Below, in pieces: positions 1-9,723 of a stretch of DNA of 64,000 bases (positions are counted from its first letter, which is position 1; each line of letters opens with the position of its first letter). The translations under genes were made by a program, and so were the position numbers. The notes below the pieces were generated by a model. It ran no database searches, was not told the origin of the DNA, and saw nothing but the letters and a program-made list of their open reading frames with translations. The DNA comes from Amycolatopsis sacchari (lineage in GTDB: Bacteria; Actinomycetota; Actinomycetes; Mycobacteriales; Pseudonocardiaceae), in assembly GCF_900114035.1 (NCBI RefSeq), contig NZ_FORP01000002.1, positions 310,001-374,000 on the forward strand, written 5' to 3'.

Positions 1-17
1 CAGCTCCTGCTGAGCGG

Positions 18-257
18 CTACGTCCACGCCTCGCCTTGCTCCTGCCACAGCACAGCGTGGTGCAAGGCCTCGACGAGGCGCTCGTCGTCCTCCTCCGAGG
101 GGTCGTCCCCGAAGGGCACCCACCGTTCCCGCACCTGCCGCCCGTCCTCGTAGCCGGTGAGCAGGATCCCGGGATAGGCCAGGGACACCGGGCAGCCACC
201 GGAGTCGACGGTGACCCGTTTCAGGTGCACCGCCACCCGCACCGCCCTTTCGACCAT
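18..257 (-). CDS. Small hypothetical protein (79 aa)
   Basis: I do not recognise the family. The product is a soluble 79-residue protein with no signal peptide or membrane segment. Its basic N-terminus ([15 protein letters not shown]) leads into a probable beta-rich core ([23 protein letters not shown]), then an acidic stretch ([10 protein letters not shown]) and a C-terminal helix ending [10 protein letters not shown] chose the ATG at 257; the open frame continues upstream but there reads as the antisense of the tex start region. It is divergent from tex with 127 bp between them. The regular charge pattern and defined end argue for a real gene, but the function is unknown. Confidence 0.6.
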   Translation of the reverse strand: MVERAVRVAVHLKRVTVDSGGCPVSLAYPGILLTGYEDGRQVRERWVPFGDDPSEEDDERLVEALHHAVLWQEQGEAWT

Positions 258-384
258 GCTCCGGCAGTCGCGGCGGGCGGGGTTTTGGTTACTGGCGGGT
301 TTTCGGCAACCCTGTACGGACCGGGCCCGCCGCTGGAATGCACAATGCAGGCCGGACATCTCGACCAGGGAGTGGATCAGGAAC

Positions 385-2778
385 GTGACGAGCGTCGTGC
401 AGTCGATCGAGCAGAGGATCGCCGGGGAACTCGGCGTGCGCGAGGGGCAGGTCAAGGCGGCCGTCGACCTCCTCGACGGTGGCTCGACGGTGCCGTTCAT
501 CGCCCGGTACCGCAAGGAAGCCACGGGCATGCTCGACGACGCCCAGCTGCGCACGCTGGAGGAGCGGCTGCGCTACCTGCGTGAGCTGGACGAGCGGCGC
601 GAGGCGGTGCTCGACTCGATCCGCACCCAGGGCAAGCTGACCGAGGAGCTGGAGGAGCGGATCCGGCTCGCGGACACGAAGGCGCGCCTGGAGGACATCT
701 ACCTGCCCTACAAGCCGAAGCGGCGCACCAAGGCGCAGATCGCGCGCGAGGCGGGCCTGGAGCCGCTGGCCGACGGGCTGCTGAACGACCCGACCACCGA
801 CCCGCAGGCCGCCGCCGCGGTGTTCGTCGACCCCGAGAAGGGGGTCGCGGACGCGCAGGCCGCGCTCGACGGTGCGAGGGCGATCCTGGTCGAGCGTTTC
901 GGCGAGGACGCGGACCTGATCGGCGAGCTGCGCGAGAAGATGTGGGCGCAGGGCCGCCTCGCGTCGAAGGTGCGTCCCGGCAAGGAGACCGAGGGCGCGA
1001 AGTTCGCGGACTACTTCGACTTCTCCGAGCCCTTCACGAAGATGCCGTCGCACCGCGTGCTGGCGATGTTCCGCGGTGAAAAGGAAGAAGTCCTCGACCT
1101 CACGATCGAGCCCGAGGAGCCGTCGGACGAGCCCCGCGTGGGGCCGAGCGAGTACGAGCAGCGCATCGCGCAGCGGTTCGGCATCTCGAACGAGGGCCGT
1201 CCCGCCGACAAGTGGCTCCAGGACACGGTTCGCTGGGCGTGGCGCACGAAGATCCTGCTGCACCTCGGCATCGACCTCCGGCTGCGGCTGCGGCAGGCCG
1301 CGGAGGACGACGCGGTGAAGGTGTTCGCCGCGAACCTGCGTGACCTGCTGCTGGCCGCGCCCGCGGGCACCCGCGCGACGATGGGCCTCGACCCCGGCTT
1401 CCGCACCGGCGTGAAGGTCGCCGTCGTCGACGCGACCGGCAAGGTCGTCGCCACGGACACGATCTACCCGCACCAGCCCGCGAACCGCTGGGACGAGTCG
1501 ATCGCGAAACTGGCGAAACTCGCCGCGCAGCACCAGGTCGAGCTGATCGCCATCGGCAACGGCACCGCCTCGCGCGAGACGGACAAGCTCGCGCTGGAGC
1601 TGATCAAGAAGCACCCGGAGCTGAAGCTCACGAAGGCCGTCGTGTCGGAGGCGGGCGCGTCCGTGTACTCCGCGTCGGCGTTCGCGTCCCAGGAGCTGCC
1701 CGGCATGGACGTATCGCTGCGCGGCGCCGTGTCGATCGCCCGGCGCCTGCAGGACCCGCTGGCCGAGCTGGTCAAGATCGACCCGAAGTCCATCGGCGTC
1801 GGGCAGTACCAGCACGACGTGTCCGAGGTGTCGCTGTCGCGTTCGCTGGACGCCGTGGTCGAGGACTGCGTGAACGCCGTGGGCGTGGACGTCAACACCG
1901 CGTCCGCGCCGCTGCTGACCCGCGTTTCGGGCATCACGTCCTCGCTCGCGGAGAACATCGTGAGCCACCGCGACCAGCACGGCCCGTTCCGGTCGCGCGA
2001 GGTCCTCAAGCAGGTGCCGCGGCTGGGCCCGAAGGCGTTCGAGCAGTGCGCCGGCTTCCTGCGGATCCGCGGCGGCGACGACCCGCTGGACTCCTCCAGC
2101 GTGCACCCGGAGTCCTACCCGGTGGTGCAGCGCATCCTCGCCGCGACGGGCAAGGAACTGCGTGAGCTGATGGGCAACGAGCGCGCGCTGAAGTCGGTGC
2201 GGCCCGAGCAGTTCGTCGACGAGAACGTCGGTCTGCCCACGGTCACCGACATCCTGACCGAGCTGGAGAAGCCGGGCCGCGACCCGCGTCCGGCGTTCAA
2301 GACCGCGACGTTCGCCGAGGGCGTGGAGAAGATCGCCGACCTCAAGCCGGGGATGCGGCTGGAGGGTGTCGTGACGAACGTGGCGGCGTTCGGCGCGTTC
2401 ATCGACATCGGCGTGCACCAGGACGGGCTCGCGCACGTGTCGGCGCTGTCGAAGAACTTCGTCAAGGACCCGCGTGACGTGGTCAAGCCCGGCGACATCG
2501 TCAAGGTGAAGGTGCTGGACGTCGACATCCCCCGCAACCGGATCTCGCTGACGCTGCGCCTCGACGACGAGGTCGGCGGCGGCCCGAAGCCGGCCCGGCA
2601 GCAGCAGGGCGGCGGCCAGGGCCAGCGTGGTGGTCAGGGGCAGCGTGGTGGTCAGGGGCAGCGTGGCGGTCAGGGCCAGCGCAAGGGCGGTGGCCAGCAG
2701 CGGGGCCGCCAGGGCGGCGACGCCGCTCCCGGTGGTGCGCTCGCCGACGCGCTCCGTCGGGCGGGCTACGGCCGCTGA
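385..2778 (+). CDS. tex: Tex-family RNA-binding transcriptional accessory protein
   Basis: Tex is a cytoplasmic nucleic-acid-binding protein implicated in transcription. The 797 residues follow the family order: helical Tex N-domain (about 1-200, with [12 protein letters not shown] near the start), a YqgF/RNase H-like domain from about 332 ([17 protein letters not shown]), helix-hairpin-helix repeats around 505-600 ([16 protein letters not shown]) and an S1 domain at about 655-725 ([16 protein letters not shown]). After S1 comes an unusual Gly/Gln/Arg tail of repeated RGGQGQ units at about 740-785, encoded by near-identical 18-bp repeats. I chose the GTG at 385 because homology begins there; the longer open frame (ATG or GTG upstream) adds unrelated residues. 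The gene stands alone. Confidence 0.93.
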   Translation: MTSVVQSIEQRIAGELGVREGQVKAAVDLLDGGSTVPFIARYRKEATGMLDDAQLRTLEERLRYLRELDERREAVLDSIRTQGKLTEELEERIRLADTKARLEDIYLPYKPKRRTKAQIAREAGLEPLADGLLNDPTTDPQAAAAVFVDPEKGVADAQAALDGARAILVERFGEDADLIGELREKMWAQGRLASKVRPGKETEGAKFADYFDFSEPFTKMPSHRVLAMFRGEKEEVLDLTIEPEEPSDEPRVGPSEYEQRIAQRFGISNEGRPADKWLQDTVRWAWRTKILLHLGIDLRLRLRQAAEDDAVKVFAANLRDLLLAAPAGTRATMGLDPGFRTGVKVAVVDATGKVVATDTIYPHQPANRWDESIAKLAKLAAQHQVELIAIGNGTASRETDKLALELIKKHPELKLTKAVVSEAGASVYSASAFASQELPGMDVSLRGAVSIARRLQDPLAELVKIDPKSIGVGQYQHDVSEVSLSRSLDAVVEDCVNAVGVDVNTASAPLLTRVSGITSSLAENIVSHRDQHGPFRSREVLKQVPRLGPKAFEQCAGFLRIRGGDDPLDSSSVHPESYPVVQRILAATGKELRELMGNERALKSVRPEQFVDENVGLPTVTDILTELEKPGRDPRPAFKTATFAEGVEKIADLKPGMRLEGVVTNVAAFGAFIDIGVHQDGLAHVSALSKNFVKDPRDVVKPGDIVKVKVLDVDIPRNRISLTLRLDDEVGGGPKPARQQQGGGQGQRGGQGQRGGQGQRGGQGQRKGGGQQRGRQGGDAAPGGALADALRRAGYGR

Positions 2779-2896
2779 CGCACCGGGGTCGCCGCCCTCA
2801 CCCTGCGTCGCCATGGCCGACGACGTGACACGCCATCCGGCGGAACAATCCCCCGCCGGGTGGCGCAAGGGTGGGCGGCGGGCTCATCATCGACGT

Positions 2897-3322
2897 ATGG
2901 GCTGGGCCGACTATCTGGCGGACCGTTCGGCCCGGCGCTGGCTCGACGAGGTCGCCGGGTGGCTGGAGCCTGGCTGGCGCGCGTTGTCCGCCGACCCGGC
3001 ACTGTGGGGCGTCTTCGAGGAGCACCTGACGGCCGTCGCCGAGGTCGTCCGCTGCGAGACGGAGCTGGTCCCGAGGCAGGACCCGGCGAGCACGCTGGTC
3101 CTCATCGCCGGGCACGCCCACGACGTGTGGTCGGAGGCGGAGGCCGACGGCTGGGTGCCGCCGGAGCGGGAGCAGGGTTGGACCGCCGCCGAGTGGACCG
3201 GGTTCCGGGTCCTCGCGTGCTTCCGCCTCGCCGCCGCCGAACCCCACGGCCCGAAACTCAGCCCGACCGCGGCGGCGTTGGTGCGCCCGCGGACCCGCGG
3301 CATCGGAAAACGCGTCCGGTAA
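2897..3322 (+). CDS. Hypothetical protein, DUF6401-like (141 aa)
   Basis: This is a small soluble protein of unknown function. It starts MGWADYLADRSARRWLDEVAG and is helical throughout, with several Trp residues and a basic tail (RPRTRGIGKRVR). The size and N-terminal pattern recall the small DUF6401-type proteins of Pseudonocardiaceae, but that link is from memory and weak. I chose the ATG at 2897; an in-frame ATG at 2813 would add 28 basic residues with no matching character. It lies 118 bp after tex and 111 bp before the SARP regulator, so it could share either neighbour's transcript. Confidence 0.6.
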   Translation: MGWADYLADRSARRWLDEVAGWLEPGWRALSADPALWGVFEEHLTAVAEVVRCETELVPRQDPASTLVLIAGHAHDVWSEAEADGWVPPEREQGWTAAEWTGFRVLACFRLAAAEPHGPKLSPTAAALVRPRTRGIGKRVR

Positions 3323-3433
3323 CACTCGCCCGAACGGCCGCCTCCACTGCCCTTCCGGTCGGAAAAGGTTCACCGACCGGACATACGAATGGAGCTAGCG
3401 GCGTCCCCGCCGACGCCCATACGATCCGGTCCG

Positions 3434-6346
3434 GTGATTTCCTTCCGCATCCTGGGACCGCTCGAAGTCGCGGTCTCCGGCCACCCGGTCGCGTTGGGCG
3501 GCCCGAAGCCGCGGCTGCTGCTGGCGGCGTTGTTGGTGCAGCCCAACGTCGTCGTGTCGACGGATGCGCTCGTCGAAGTCCTCTGGCCCGGCTCGGCACC
3601 ACGCTCGGCCGCCGCGAACGTCCGCACCTACGTCCACTCGCTCCGCCGCCGCCTGACCGAGGCGGATTCCTCGCTGGCAGAACGGATCCAGGGCCGGACG
3701 GGCGGGTACGTCGTCACCGTCGAGCCCGGTGAACTCGACTCCACCGTGTTCGAGCAGCGCCTGACCGATGCGGATGGACTATCCGATCCACACGCGGCGC
3801 TCGCCGCGCTGGGGGAAGCGCTGGCCGTCTGGCGCGGGCAGGTGCTGGAGGACCTGCCGCACAACCACACCTGGACCTCGGCCATCGCCCGCCTCACGGA
3901 GCTGCGGCTGGCGGCGCAGGAGCAGCGGATCCGGTTGCGCATCGGGCTGGAGGAGCACGCCGACGCCGTCGTCGAGCTGCGTGCACTGCTCGCGGACCAC
4001 CCGCTGCGTGAGGAACTGTGGCAGCAGCTGATCCTCGCGCTCGACGCGTGCGGCCGCCGGACCGAGGCGCTCACCGCGTACACCCAGGCCGAGCGCGTGC
4101 TGCGGGAGGAGCTGGGCGCCGAACCCGGTGCCCCGCTGCGCCAGGTGCGCGCGCAGCTCACCACGGCCGCCGAACCCCAGCAGTTACCAGCGAATCCGGT
4201 GCCCATGTGCCAGCTTCCGCTCGACCTCCCCGATTTCACCGGCCGCGAGGACCTCGTCGCCGAACTCGTCCGCCTGCTCGAAGGCTCCCGCTCCGCCGAC
4301 CGCCCCGCCGTGGTCGTGTTGTCCGGGGCCCCGGGCGTCGGCAAGTCCTCGCTCGCGGTCCGGGTCGCGCACGCGATGCGGGCCGAATTCCCCGACGGGC
4401 AACTGCACATCGACCTGCGTGGCACCGCGGAGTCGCCGCGCCGCCCCCTCGACGTGCTGCCGGAACTGTTGCGGGCACTGGGAGTTCCCGACTCCGCGAT
4501 GCCCCGTCAGCTGGACGAGCGGTCGGCGTTGCTGCGGGCCAGGCTCGCCGGACGGCGGTTGTGCGTCGTGCTCGACGACGCCGGCAGCGCCGCGCAGGTG
4601 CGCCCGCTGCTGCCCGGCGCCGGGGCGTCCGCGGTGCTGGTCACCAGCCGCGTGCGGATGCCCGACCTCGAAGGCGCGCGCTCGCTCGACGTGGAAGTGC
4701 TGCCGGAGGACGAGGCCGCGAAACTGCTGGCGGCGATCGTCGGCGAGGCACGTGTGGCGGCGGAACCCGAAGGCGCGGCGGCGATCCTGCGGGCCTGCGG
4801 CTGCCTGCCGCTCGCGATCAGGGTCGCGGGCGCCCGGCTCAGCCACCGTCCTCATTGGACGCTCGCGCGACTGGCGGACCGGCTCTCCGACGAACACCGC
4901 AGGCTCGACGAGCTGCGCGTGGGCGATCTCGCCGTGCGGGCGAGCGTGACGTTGAGCTACGACCAGCTGCCCGGCAGCGCCGCGCGCGCCTTCCGGGGGC
5001 TGGGGTTGCTGGGCCCGGTGCAGTTTCCCGGCTGGGTCGTGGGCGCGGTGCTGGACCGGGCCGATGCCGAGGACGTACTGGACGTGCTCGTCGACGCCCA
5101 CCTCGTCGAGATGGTGTCCGCCGACGTGGGCGGGCAGCCCCGCTACCGGCTCCACGACCTGTTGCGCGTCTACGCCGCCGAGCAGGCCGAGCTCGAACCG
5201 CTCGACGAGCGGCGCGCAAGGGTGCGGCGGGTGCTGGAGGGCTACCTGTCGCTGGCGGTGGAGGCGGCCGAGCGCATGCCGATCCACTTCTTCGGCGTGA
5301 CGTCCGTGCCGACGGAGGCGGCGTTGTGGCGCCCCGGCGGTCTCCCGGCCGAGCCGAGCACCTGGTTCGAGGCGGAACTGCGCACGGCGGTGGCGATGGT
5401 GGAACTGGCGGCGGCCTGGGGTTTCGACGATCTCGCGTGGCGGCTCACCGCGGCGTTCACCCCGTACTTCGACCTGCGCGGGCACCACGACGACTGGCAG
5501 CGCACGCACGAGATCGCGCTCGCCGCCGCCCGCCGGTCACCGGACCGGCACGGGCAGGCGATCGTCTTGCGCAACCTCGGGCAGATCGACCTGTACCGGG
5601 ACGCCTACGACGAAGCGCTCGACGCGTTCAAGCAGTCACTGCGGCTGTTCCGCGAGGTCGGTGACGACCGTGGCGCCGGGATTTCCCTGGCAGGGCTGGG
5701 CACGGTGCGTCGCGTGGCAGGCGAGAACGAACGCGCGCTCGACCACTGCCACGAAGCGCTGGAACTGTTCGCGCGGGCCGGGGACCGGCACGGGGAGGCC
5801 GTCGTGCGCATCGCGGTCGGCACGGTGTGGCTCGCGCAGAACTGTTACGCCACAGCGGGTCGGTGGTTCACCGACGCCTACGAGCTGTCCGCGGGGATCG
5901 GGGACCGGCACCGGGAAGCCCATGCGCTGCAACGGCTTGCGCTGCTGCACCAGAGCCGCGGCAACCTCGGCGAGGCGCGGCAGGAGCTGGACAGGGCGAT
6001 CGCGATCTTCGACGAGCTGGGGGACGATCATTGCGTCGGATACGCGCACCAGAGCCTGGGCAGGCTGTACCTGGCCAGCGGCGATCTCGCGCACGCCCGG
6101 TTGTTGCTGGTGAACTCGCTGTCGGTGCACCAGCGCAACGGCGACCGCCGGTCGGAGGCGGAGGCGGCGGAGCTGCTCGGTGAGTTGCACGAGCGGCTGG
6201 GCCAGCGGGACAAGGCACGCGAGTACGTGGTGCGATCACTCGGCATCTGGCGGGAACTGCAGGTGGCCAAGCAGGAGGAGGCGCTCGCGGACCGGTTGCG
6301 TGCCCTGGGCGGGGACGACGGCCGGGTTTCGCTGTCCGGCGCCTGA
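3434..6346 (+). CDS. SARP/AfsR-type transcriptional regulator with NB-ARC and TPR domains
   Basis: This is a large (about 970 aa) regulator of the AfsR/DnrI/RedD type, a class that usually activates secondary-metabolite genes. An OmpR-like winged helix occupies about 1-90 (FRILGPLEVAVSGHPV, ALVEVLWPG). A bacterial transcriptional activation domain follows to about 245. A STAND/NB-ARC ATPase has its P-loop near residue 298 (SGAPGVGKSS) and a downstream VVLDDAG Walker B-like motif. Tetratricopeptide repeats fill about 690-960. I chose the GTG at 3434, where homology starts; an in-frame ATG at 3389 would add 15 residues. No biosynthetic cluster is adjacent, so its targets probably lie elsewhere or outside the window. 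Confidence 0.9.
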   Translation: MISFRILGPLEVAVSGHPVALGGPKPRLLLAALLVQPNVVVSTDALVEVLWPGSAPRSAAANVRTYVHSLRRRLTEADSSLAERIQGRTGGYVVTVEPGELDSTVFEQRLTDADGLSDPHAALAALGEALAVWRGQVLEDLPHNHTWTSAIARLTELRLAAQEQRIRLRIGLEEHADAVVELRALLADHPLREELWQQLILALDACGRRTEALTAYTQAERVLREELGAEPGAPLRQVRAQLTTAAEPQQLPANPVPMCQLPLDLPDFTGREDLVAELVRLLEGSRSADRPAVVVLSGAPGVGKSSLAVRVAHAMRAEFPDGQLHIDLRGTAESPRRPLDVLPELLRALGVPDSAMPRQLDERSALLRARLAGRRLCVVLDDAGSAAQVRPLLPGAGASAVLVTSRVRMPDLEGARSLDVEVLPEDEAAKLLAAIVGEARVAAEPEGAAAILRACGCLPLAIRVAGARLSHRPHWTLARLADRLSDEHRRLDELRVGDLAVRASVTLSYDQLPGSAARAFRGLGLLGPVQFPGWVVGAVLDRADAEDVLDVLVDAHLVEMVSADVGGQPRYRLHDLLRVYAAEQAELEPLDERRARVRRVLEGYLSLAVEAAERMPIHFFGVTSVPTEAALWRPGGLPAEPSTWFEAELRTAVAMVELAAAWGFDDLAWRLTAAFTPYFDLRGHHDDWQRTHEIALAAARRSPDRHGQAIVLRNLGQIDLYRDAYDEALDAFKQSLRLFREVGDDRGAGISLAGLGTVRRVAGENERALDHCHEALELFARAGDRHGEAVVRIAVGTVWLAQNCYATAGRWFTDAYELSAGIGDRHREAHALQRLALLHQSRGNLGEARQELDRAIAIFDELGDDHCVGYAHQSLGRLYLASGDLAHARLLLVNSLSVHQRNGDRRSEAEAAELLGELHERLGQRDKAREYVVRSLGIWRELQVAKQEEALADRLRALGGDDGRVSLSGA

Positions 6347-6515
6347 CCGGGCGCCGACCGCCAAGGTGAGCGGACAGCGGGCTGGCGCACACCGGCGCCT
6401 GGCTTCCGCCGCTCGCCCCGTTGACCACCCATCGCTCCCCTGTGCCTCACCGGCCATTGACCGAGAAGTTGATCAAGGCCATCCTGGTGCGCACCAGCGA
6501 GCCGGGAGGCGGAAG

Positions 6516-7148
6516 ATGAGCAGCTTCGTCGTGGTCGGCGGCACCGGGCGGACCGGGCGCCGGGTGGCCCGCCTGCTCGATCGGGACGGGCACCGCGTCG
6601 TGGTGACGGGGCGGGTGGCGGCGGAGGGCGTGGTGCGGCTGGACCTCGCCGAGCCCGACCCGGCGGTGTTCGCGGGCGCCGACGGGATCGTGGTGTGCGT
6701 GGAGCCGCCCGCGGACCCCGGCGAGGCGGAAGCCGTTGTGCACCACGGCATCGCGGCCGTCGCGACGGTCGCCGCGCGGGAGGACGTGCCGGTGGTGCTG
6801 GTGTCGCAGATCTACGTGACCCGCGGCGCGAAGCACCCGGACATGGGCGCGCGGATCGAGGCGCGGGCCCGCGGGGAGCAGGCGTTGCGGGAGAGCGGGG
6901 CGCAGTACACGATCGTCCGCCCGAGCTGGCTGCACGACCGGCCGGCCGACGGCGTGCGCGTCGAGCAGGGCGACACCGGCGAAGGCCGCATCAGCCGCGA
7001 CGCCGTGGCGGCAGCCGTCGTGGCGGCGCTGTTCGACCCGTCGGCGTCGGGCAAGACGTTCGAGCTGTACGATGACCCGGATTCCCCCGAGCCCGACTGG
7101 CCCACGCTCTTCGCGGCGCTGAAGCCGGACCCGGAGGCGCAGGGCTGA
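6516..7148 (+). CDS. NAD(P)-binding, SDR-like protein
   Basis: This is a 210-residue protein of the atypical short-chain dehydrogenase / NmrA-like group. The N-terminal dinucleotide motif is clear (VVVGGTGRTGRRVARLL), followed by a beta-alpha fold with VVCVEPPAD and VLVSQIYVTRG. The late motif YTIVRPSWLHD is typical of NAD(P)-binding epimerase/NmrA-like proteins that act as reductases or redox sensors. A good ribosome-binding site (GGGAGGCGGA) precedes the ATG. The gene stands alone, 169 bp after the SARP gene and 11 bp short of the convergent lipoprotein gene. The substrate cannot be told from sequence. Confidence 0.82.
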   Translation: MSSFVVVGGTGRTGRRVARLLDRDGHRVVVTGRVAAEGVVRLDLAEPDPAVFAGADGIVVCVEPPADPGEAEAVVHHGIAAVATVAAREDVPVVLVSQIYVTRGAKHPDMGARIEARARGEQALRESGAQYTIVRPSWLHDRPADGVRVEQGDTGEGRISRDAVAAAVVAALFDPSASGKTFELYDDPDSPEPDWPTLFAALKPDPEAQG

Positions 7149-7159
7149 CGGCTTCCCGG

Positions 7160-7678
7160 TCAGGTCGGCGGTTCGGGTGTACCGCCGGGCCACACGCAGG
7201 GCGAGGACACGATGAGGAAAAGCTCGCCCTTGAAGTTCGACTTCAAGGTCATCTGGAATCCGTCCGCGGTGTTCTCGCCCCACAGGAACTCGTTGGGCGG
7301 GTTGTCGTCGAGTATCCGGAAACCGTGATCCTGCCACCAGGTCCGAACGGCACCGAAGTACGACGGGACGTTCGCCGCCGGAAGACCCTGAATCTGGTAG
7401 GTCCGCGACGCCACGACCCGGTTCTTCGGCCCACGATCCGTCGGATCGGAGCAATCCCCGCGGTCTTCGTAAGCCGACAACTCGTACACCGCTTCGGCGG
7501 GCAGCGCTTCGCGAACCTGCGTCGAGTACTGCTCGACGCGGCGGTTCGCTTCGTCGATCGTGATCGTCGGCTGCATTCCCACGTCCTTACCTCCGCACGC
7601 ACCCGTCATGAGCACTCCGGCGAACACAACGAGCCGGACGACCTTGGCTCTCCTCCCCAGGCGGCTCACCAGCACCAC
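7160..7678 (-). CDS. Putative lipoprotein, last gene of the EspC-DUF1023 cassette
   Basis: This is a 172-residue exported protein of unknown function. The N-terminus has an arginine-rich n-region (SRLGRRAK), a hydrophobic core (VVRLVVFAGVLM) and a lipobox-like TGACGGK, so lipid anchoring is likely although the -3 residue is Thr rather than Leu. The mature part has two Cys that could pair (DCSD, SPCVW) and many aromatic residues, suggesting a small alpha/beta domain. The GTG at 7678 follows the upstream stop by 7 bp and has AGGGGA just before it. Spacing indicates co-transcription with the DUF1023 hydrolase and EspC-like genes, so it may anchor or inhibit the hydrolase at the cell surface (inference). 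Confidence 0.75.
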   Translation of the reverse strand: MVLVSRLGRRAKVVRLVVFAGVLMTGACGGKDVGMQPTITIDEANRRVEQYSTQVREALPAEAVYELSAYEDRGDCSDPTDRGPKNRVVASRTYQIQGLPAANVPSYFGAVRTWWQDHGFRILDDNPPNEFLWGENTADGFQMTLKSNFKGELFLIVSSPCVWPGGTPEPPT

Positions 7679-7685
7679 TGTTCCC

Positions 7686-9407
7686 CTAGTAGGTCGGCCG
7701 GCCGGCGATGATGCGGCCCAGGTTGTCGAGCGCCTTGTTGTTCGGATTCCAGTATTCGCTGTGGGCAGCTCCGGACAGACCACCCTCATACCAGGGACCT
7801 TCGGTGCCAGGATCCGATGTGAACACTTTTCCTCCGAAGCCGGGGTCGGCGGGGTCCGGTCCGTGGGGATCAAAGTGCTGACCGGACAAAGGTGGGGCGA
7901 GGTCCACGTTGGTCACCTTGATCATGTCGTGCGCAGCAACCGTCGAGTGTACGTGCTGTCCCACATCCGCCTGGTTGACTCCTTCGAGGTGCAGCTGGGA
8001 GACGTTGTCCGCGCCGACGCCCGGGCTGGCCACGAATGCGAGGTCGTCGGCGTTCAGGCCGCCGTCGCGAGCTGCATGGCCCACGAGAGTGGTCCCATAA
8101 CTATGCCCGATCACCGTGTTGTGCGAGGGTGCTCCCACGTGGCTTTCCCGCAGCCCTTCCTGAAAGCTGTCCAATTTGCCTTTGCCGTCGTCGACATAGC
8201 TTTCACGAGCAGCGTCGACCAGGGTGCCCGGTGCTTCGTAACCCTGCCACGTGATCACCGCTGTCGAGGACGATCCGGCCTCACGAGCAGCGTGGACCAT
8301 CCGGTCGGAGCGATTGATATCCCCGCTGATCTTCGAGAGTTCGGAGCCGGTTCCCGGGACGTAGGTGGCGACATCGGCCGCGGTGTCCGGATTGCCGCAG
8401 GCGATGACGGCCTTGCCGTTCCCACTGGCATCCAGCATCAGCAAGTACGCCCGCGGCTCACCGGGCCGAGGGTGGTTGAGCCGGTCGTAAATGGCATCCA
8501 CGCCGTTGAGCTTGCCGCTGATCTCATCCCATTGCTCTTTCAGTCGCTCGTAGGCGGCTCGGTCGGTCAGCACGATGTCGCCGCCCGCCGTGTGCCGCAG
8601 CGCGTCCATCCGGTGCCGGACGTCGTCACGTTGGTTCATCAGCTCGGCACGGGTCTGGTCCAGCCGGATCCGGTTGGCGGCGTCACGCGCCTCGGTGGGC
8701 AGGCCGTCGCGCGGTCCGATCAGTTCGGGGTGCTCCTTGGTCAGCACCTGACGTTGACCGGGACTGAGAGTGGCCCACCAAGCGGCGTTGTCCGCCGGGG
8801 ACGCGTTCGGCGGAGGCGGGATGCTCAATGCACCCAGCGCCCAGCCGGAATTTCCCGCGGCGGCGAGATCGGTGCGGCCACTGCCCGGATCGATGACGTG
8901 GCTGGTCTGGATGCGGTCCAGCACCGCGCAGAAGTCGTCGTCCACATCCTCTGCCGAGCGCAGCACCTCCCTTATCCGGTCCCGCAACTCGGAGAGGACG
9001 CGGTGGTTGTCGGCGGCGGCGACCGATCCGTCCGGATCGTCGGCGGTGCACACAGGTGGCGGGCCGCCCGTGACGACACCGTCCTCGTCGATGCGGAACT
9101 CGCGCGCGGCCGCCAGGCTCTGGGCCTCGTGCACCCCGTTCAGCACCCCGGTGATCGCGTCCGACACGTCTCCGGCAGCGCGGCGCAACATGGCACCTTC
9201 AGCGGCGAGCTCCTCGGCGGAGTCGGCGAGGCGAGCGGCCTTCGCCGCCGCGGCGTTCGCCGCGGGACCGGACCAGCCTTCCGGCATCGCGGTCGCCCGC
9301 AGATCGTTCGCACAACCGATGAGCCGGTTGTAGCGGTCGTTGAGCACTCCGACCAGGTCCGCGAGTGGTTCCGGTCTCCACCGGAGGACCTCACCCCAGG
9401 TAACCAC
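7686..9407 (-). CDS. DUF1023 alpha/beta hydrolase with WXG100-like N-terminal domain
   Basis: This 573-residue protein belongs to the actinobacterial alpha/beta-hydrolase (DUF1023) family often linked to type VII secretion. The N-terminal ~100 residues are a helical hairpin with the W-x-G turn (EGWSGPAA). The C-terminal half carries the nucleophile elbow VIGHSYGTT, then SPGVGADNVSQL and DLAPPLSGQHFDPHGPD, consistent with an esterase/lipase-type fold. No signal peptide is present, as expected for a WXG-type secreted protein. The GTG at 9407 lies 4 bp after the stop of the EspC-like gene, which suggests translational coupling. The substrate is unknown; cell-envelope lipid or antagonistic roles are speculative. 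Confidence 0.85.
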   Translation of the reverse strand: MVTWGEVLRWRPEPLADLVGVLNDRYNRLIGCANDLRATAMPEGWSGPAANAAAAKAARLADSAEELAAEGAMLRRAAGDVSDAITGVLNGVHEAQSLAAAREFRIDEDGVVTGGPPPVCTADDPDGSVAAADNHRVLSELRDRIREVLRSAEDVDDDFCAVLDRIQTSHVIDPGSGRTDLAAAGNSGWALGALSIPPPPNASPADNAAWWATLSPGQRQVLTKEHPELIGPRDGLPTEARDAANRIRLDQTRAELMNQRDDVRHRMDALRHTAGGDIVLTDRAAYERLKEQWDEISGKLNGVDAIYDRLNHPRPGEPRAYLLMLDASGNGKAVIACGNPDTAADVATYVPGTGSELSKISGDINRSDRMVHAAREAGSSSTAVITWQGYEAPGTLVDAARESYVDDGKGKLDSFQEGLRESHVGAPSHNTVIGHSYGTTLVGHAARDGGLNADDLAFVASPGVGADNVSQLHLEGVNQADVGQHVHSTVAAHDMIKVTNVDLAPPLSGQHFDPHGPDPADPGFGGKVFTSDPGTEGPWYEGGLSGAAHSEYWNPNNKALDNLGRIIAGRPTY

Positions 9408-9411
9408 GTTA

Positions 9412-9723
9412 TCAGCCTGCCGTCCTCGGCGTCTCCCACTGCCGGAGATCATGCTGAGCGCCATCTTCGTGAGCGCGATAGAACTCGTCGGCGCGGGACA
9501 GGTCCTCCGCATAGCCGCTGAACTCGGCAGCAATCAACTGCTCCCGTCCCGCCCAGCCCCGCTTGACCGAAGCGAGCTTCGCGACGGCGCGGGCACCGGG
9601 CATTCCGGCGTCCCCATCCGGAATGGCACCCGCGAAGTCCAGCGGAGCGATCACCTCGGCGACCCGCTGCGCGGCCTTCCCGGCGTCCGCGATCTTGCCG
9701 ATGACGACCTCGTACCCAGCCAC
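9412..9723 (-). CDS. EspC-like / WXG100-superfamily small protein
   Basis: This is a 103-residue, almost entirely helical protein (GKIADAGKAAQRVAEVI, ASVKRGWAGREQL, GYAEDLSRADEFYRAHE) that fits the EspC/DUF2580 type of type VII secretion targets. I chose the GTG at 9723 because a strong GGGAGGG ribosome-binding site lies 5-6 nt upstream; the ATG at 9744 would place that site inside the gene. It opens a tight leftward cassette with the DUF1023 hydrolase (4 bp gap) and a lipoprotein. No ESX core genes (EccA-E, MycP) occur in this window, so any secretion machine is elsewhere. Confidence 0.75.
   Translation of the reverse strand: MAGYEVVIGKIADAGKAAQRVAEVIAPLDFAGAIPDGDAGMPGARAVAKLASVKRGWAGREQLIAAEFSGYAEDLSRADEFYRAHEDGAQHDLRQWETPRTAG

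Noticed and set aside
289-2868. 859-codon antisense frame over tex
   Set aside because: Low-complexity Arg/Leu/Ala/Val composition and no motif, whereas tex on the other strand has all its domains.
6339-6356. GGCGCC hairpin over the SARP stop as a terminator
   Set aside because: Arms are only 6-7 bp with no T-run; hairpins this short are frequent in such GC-rich DNA.
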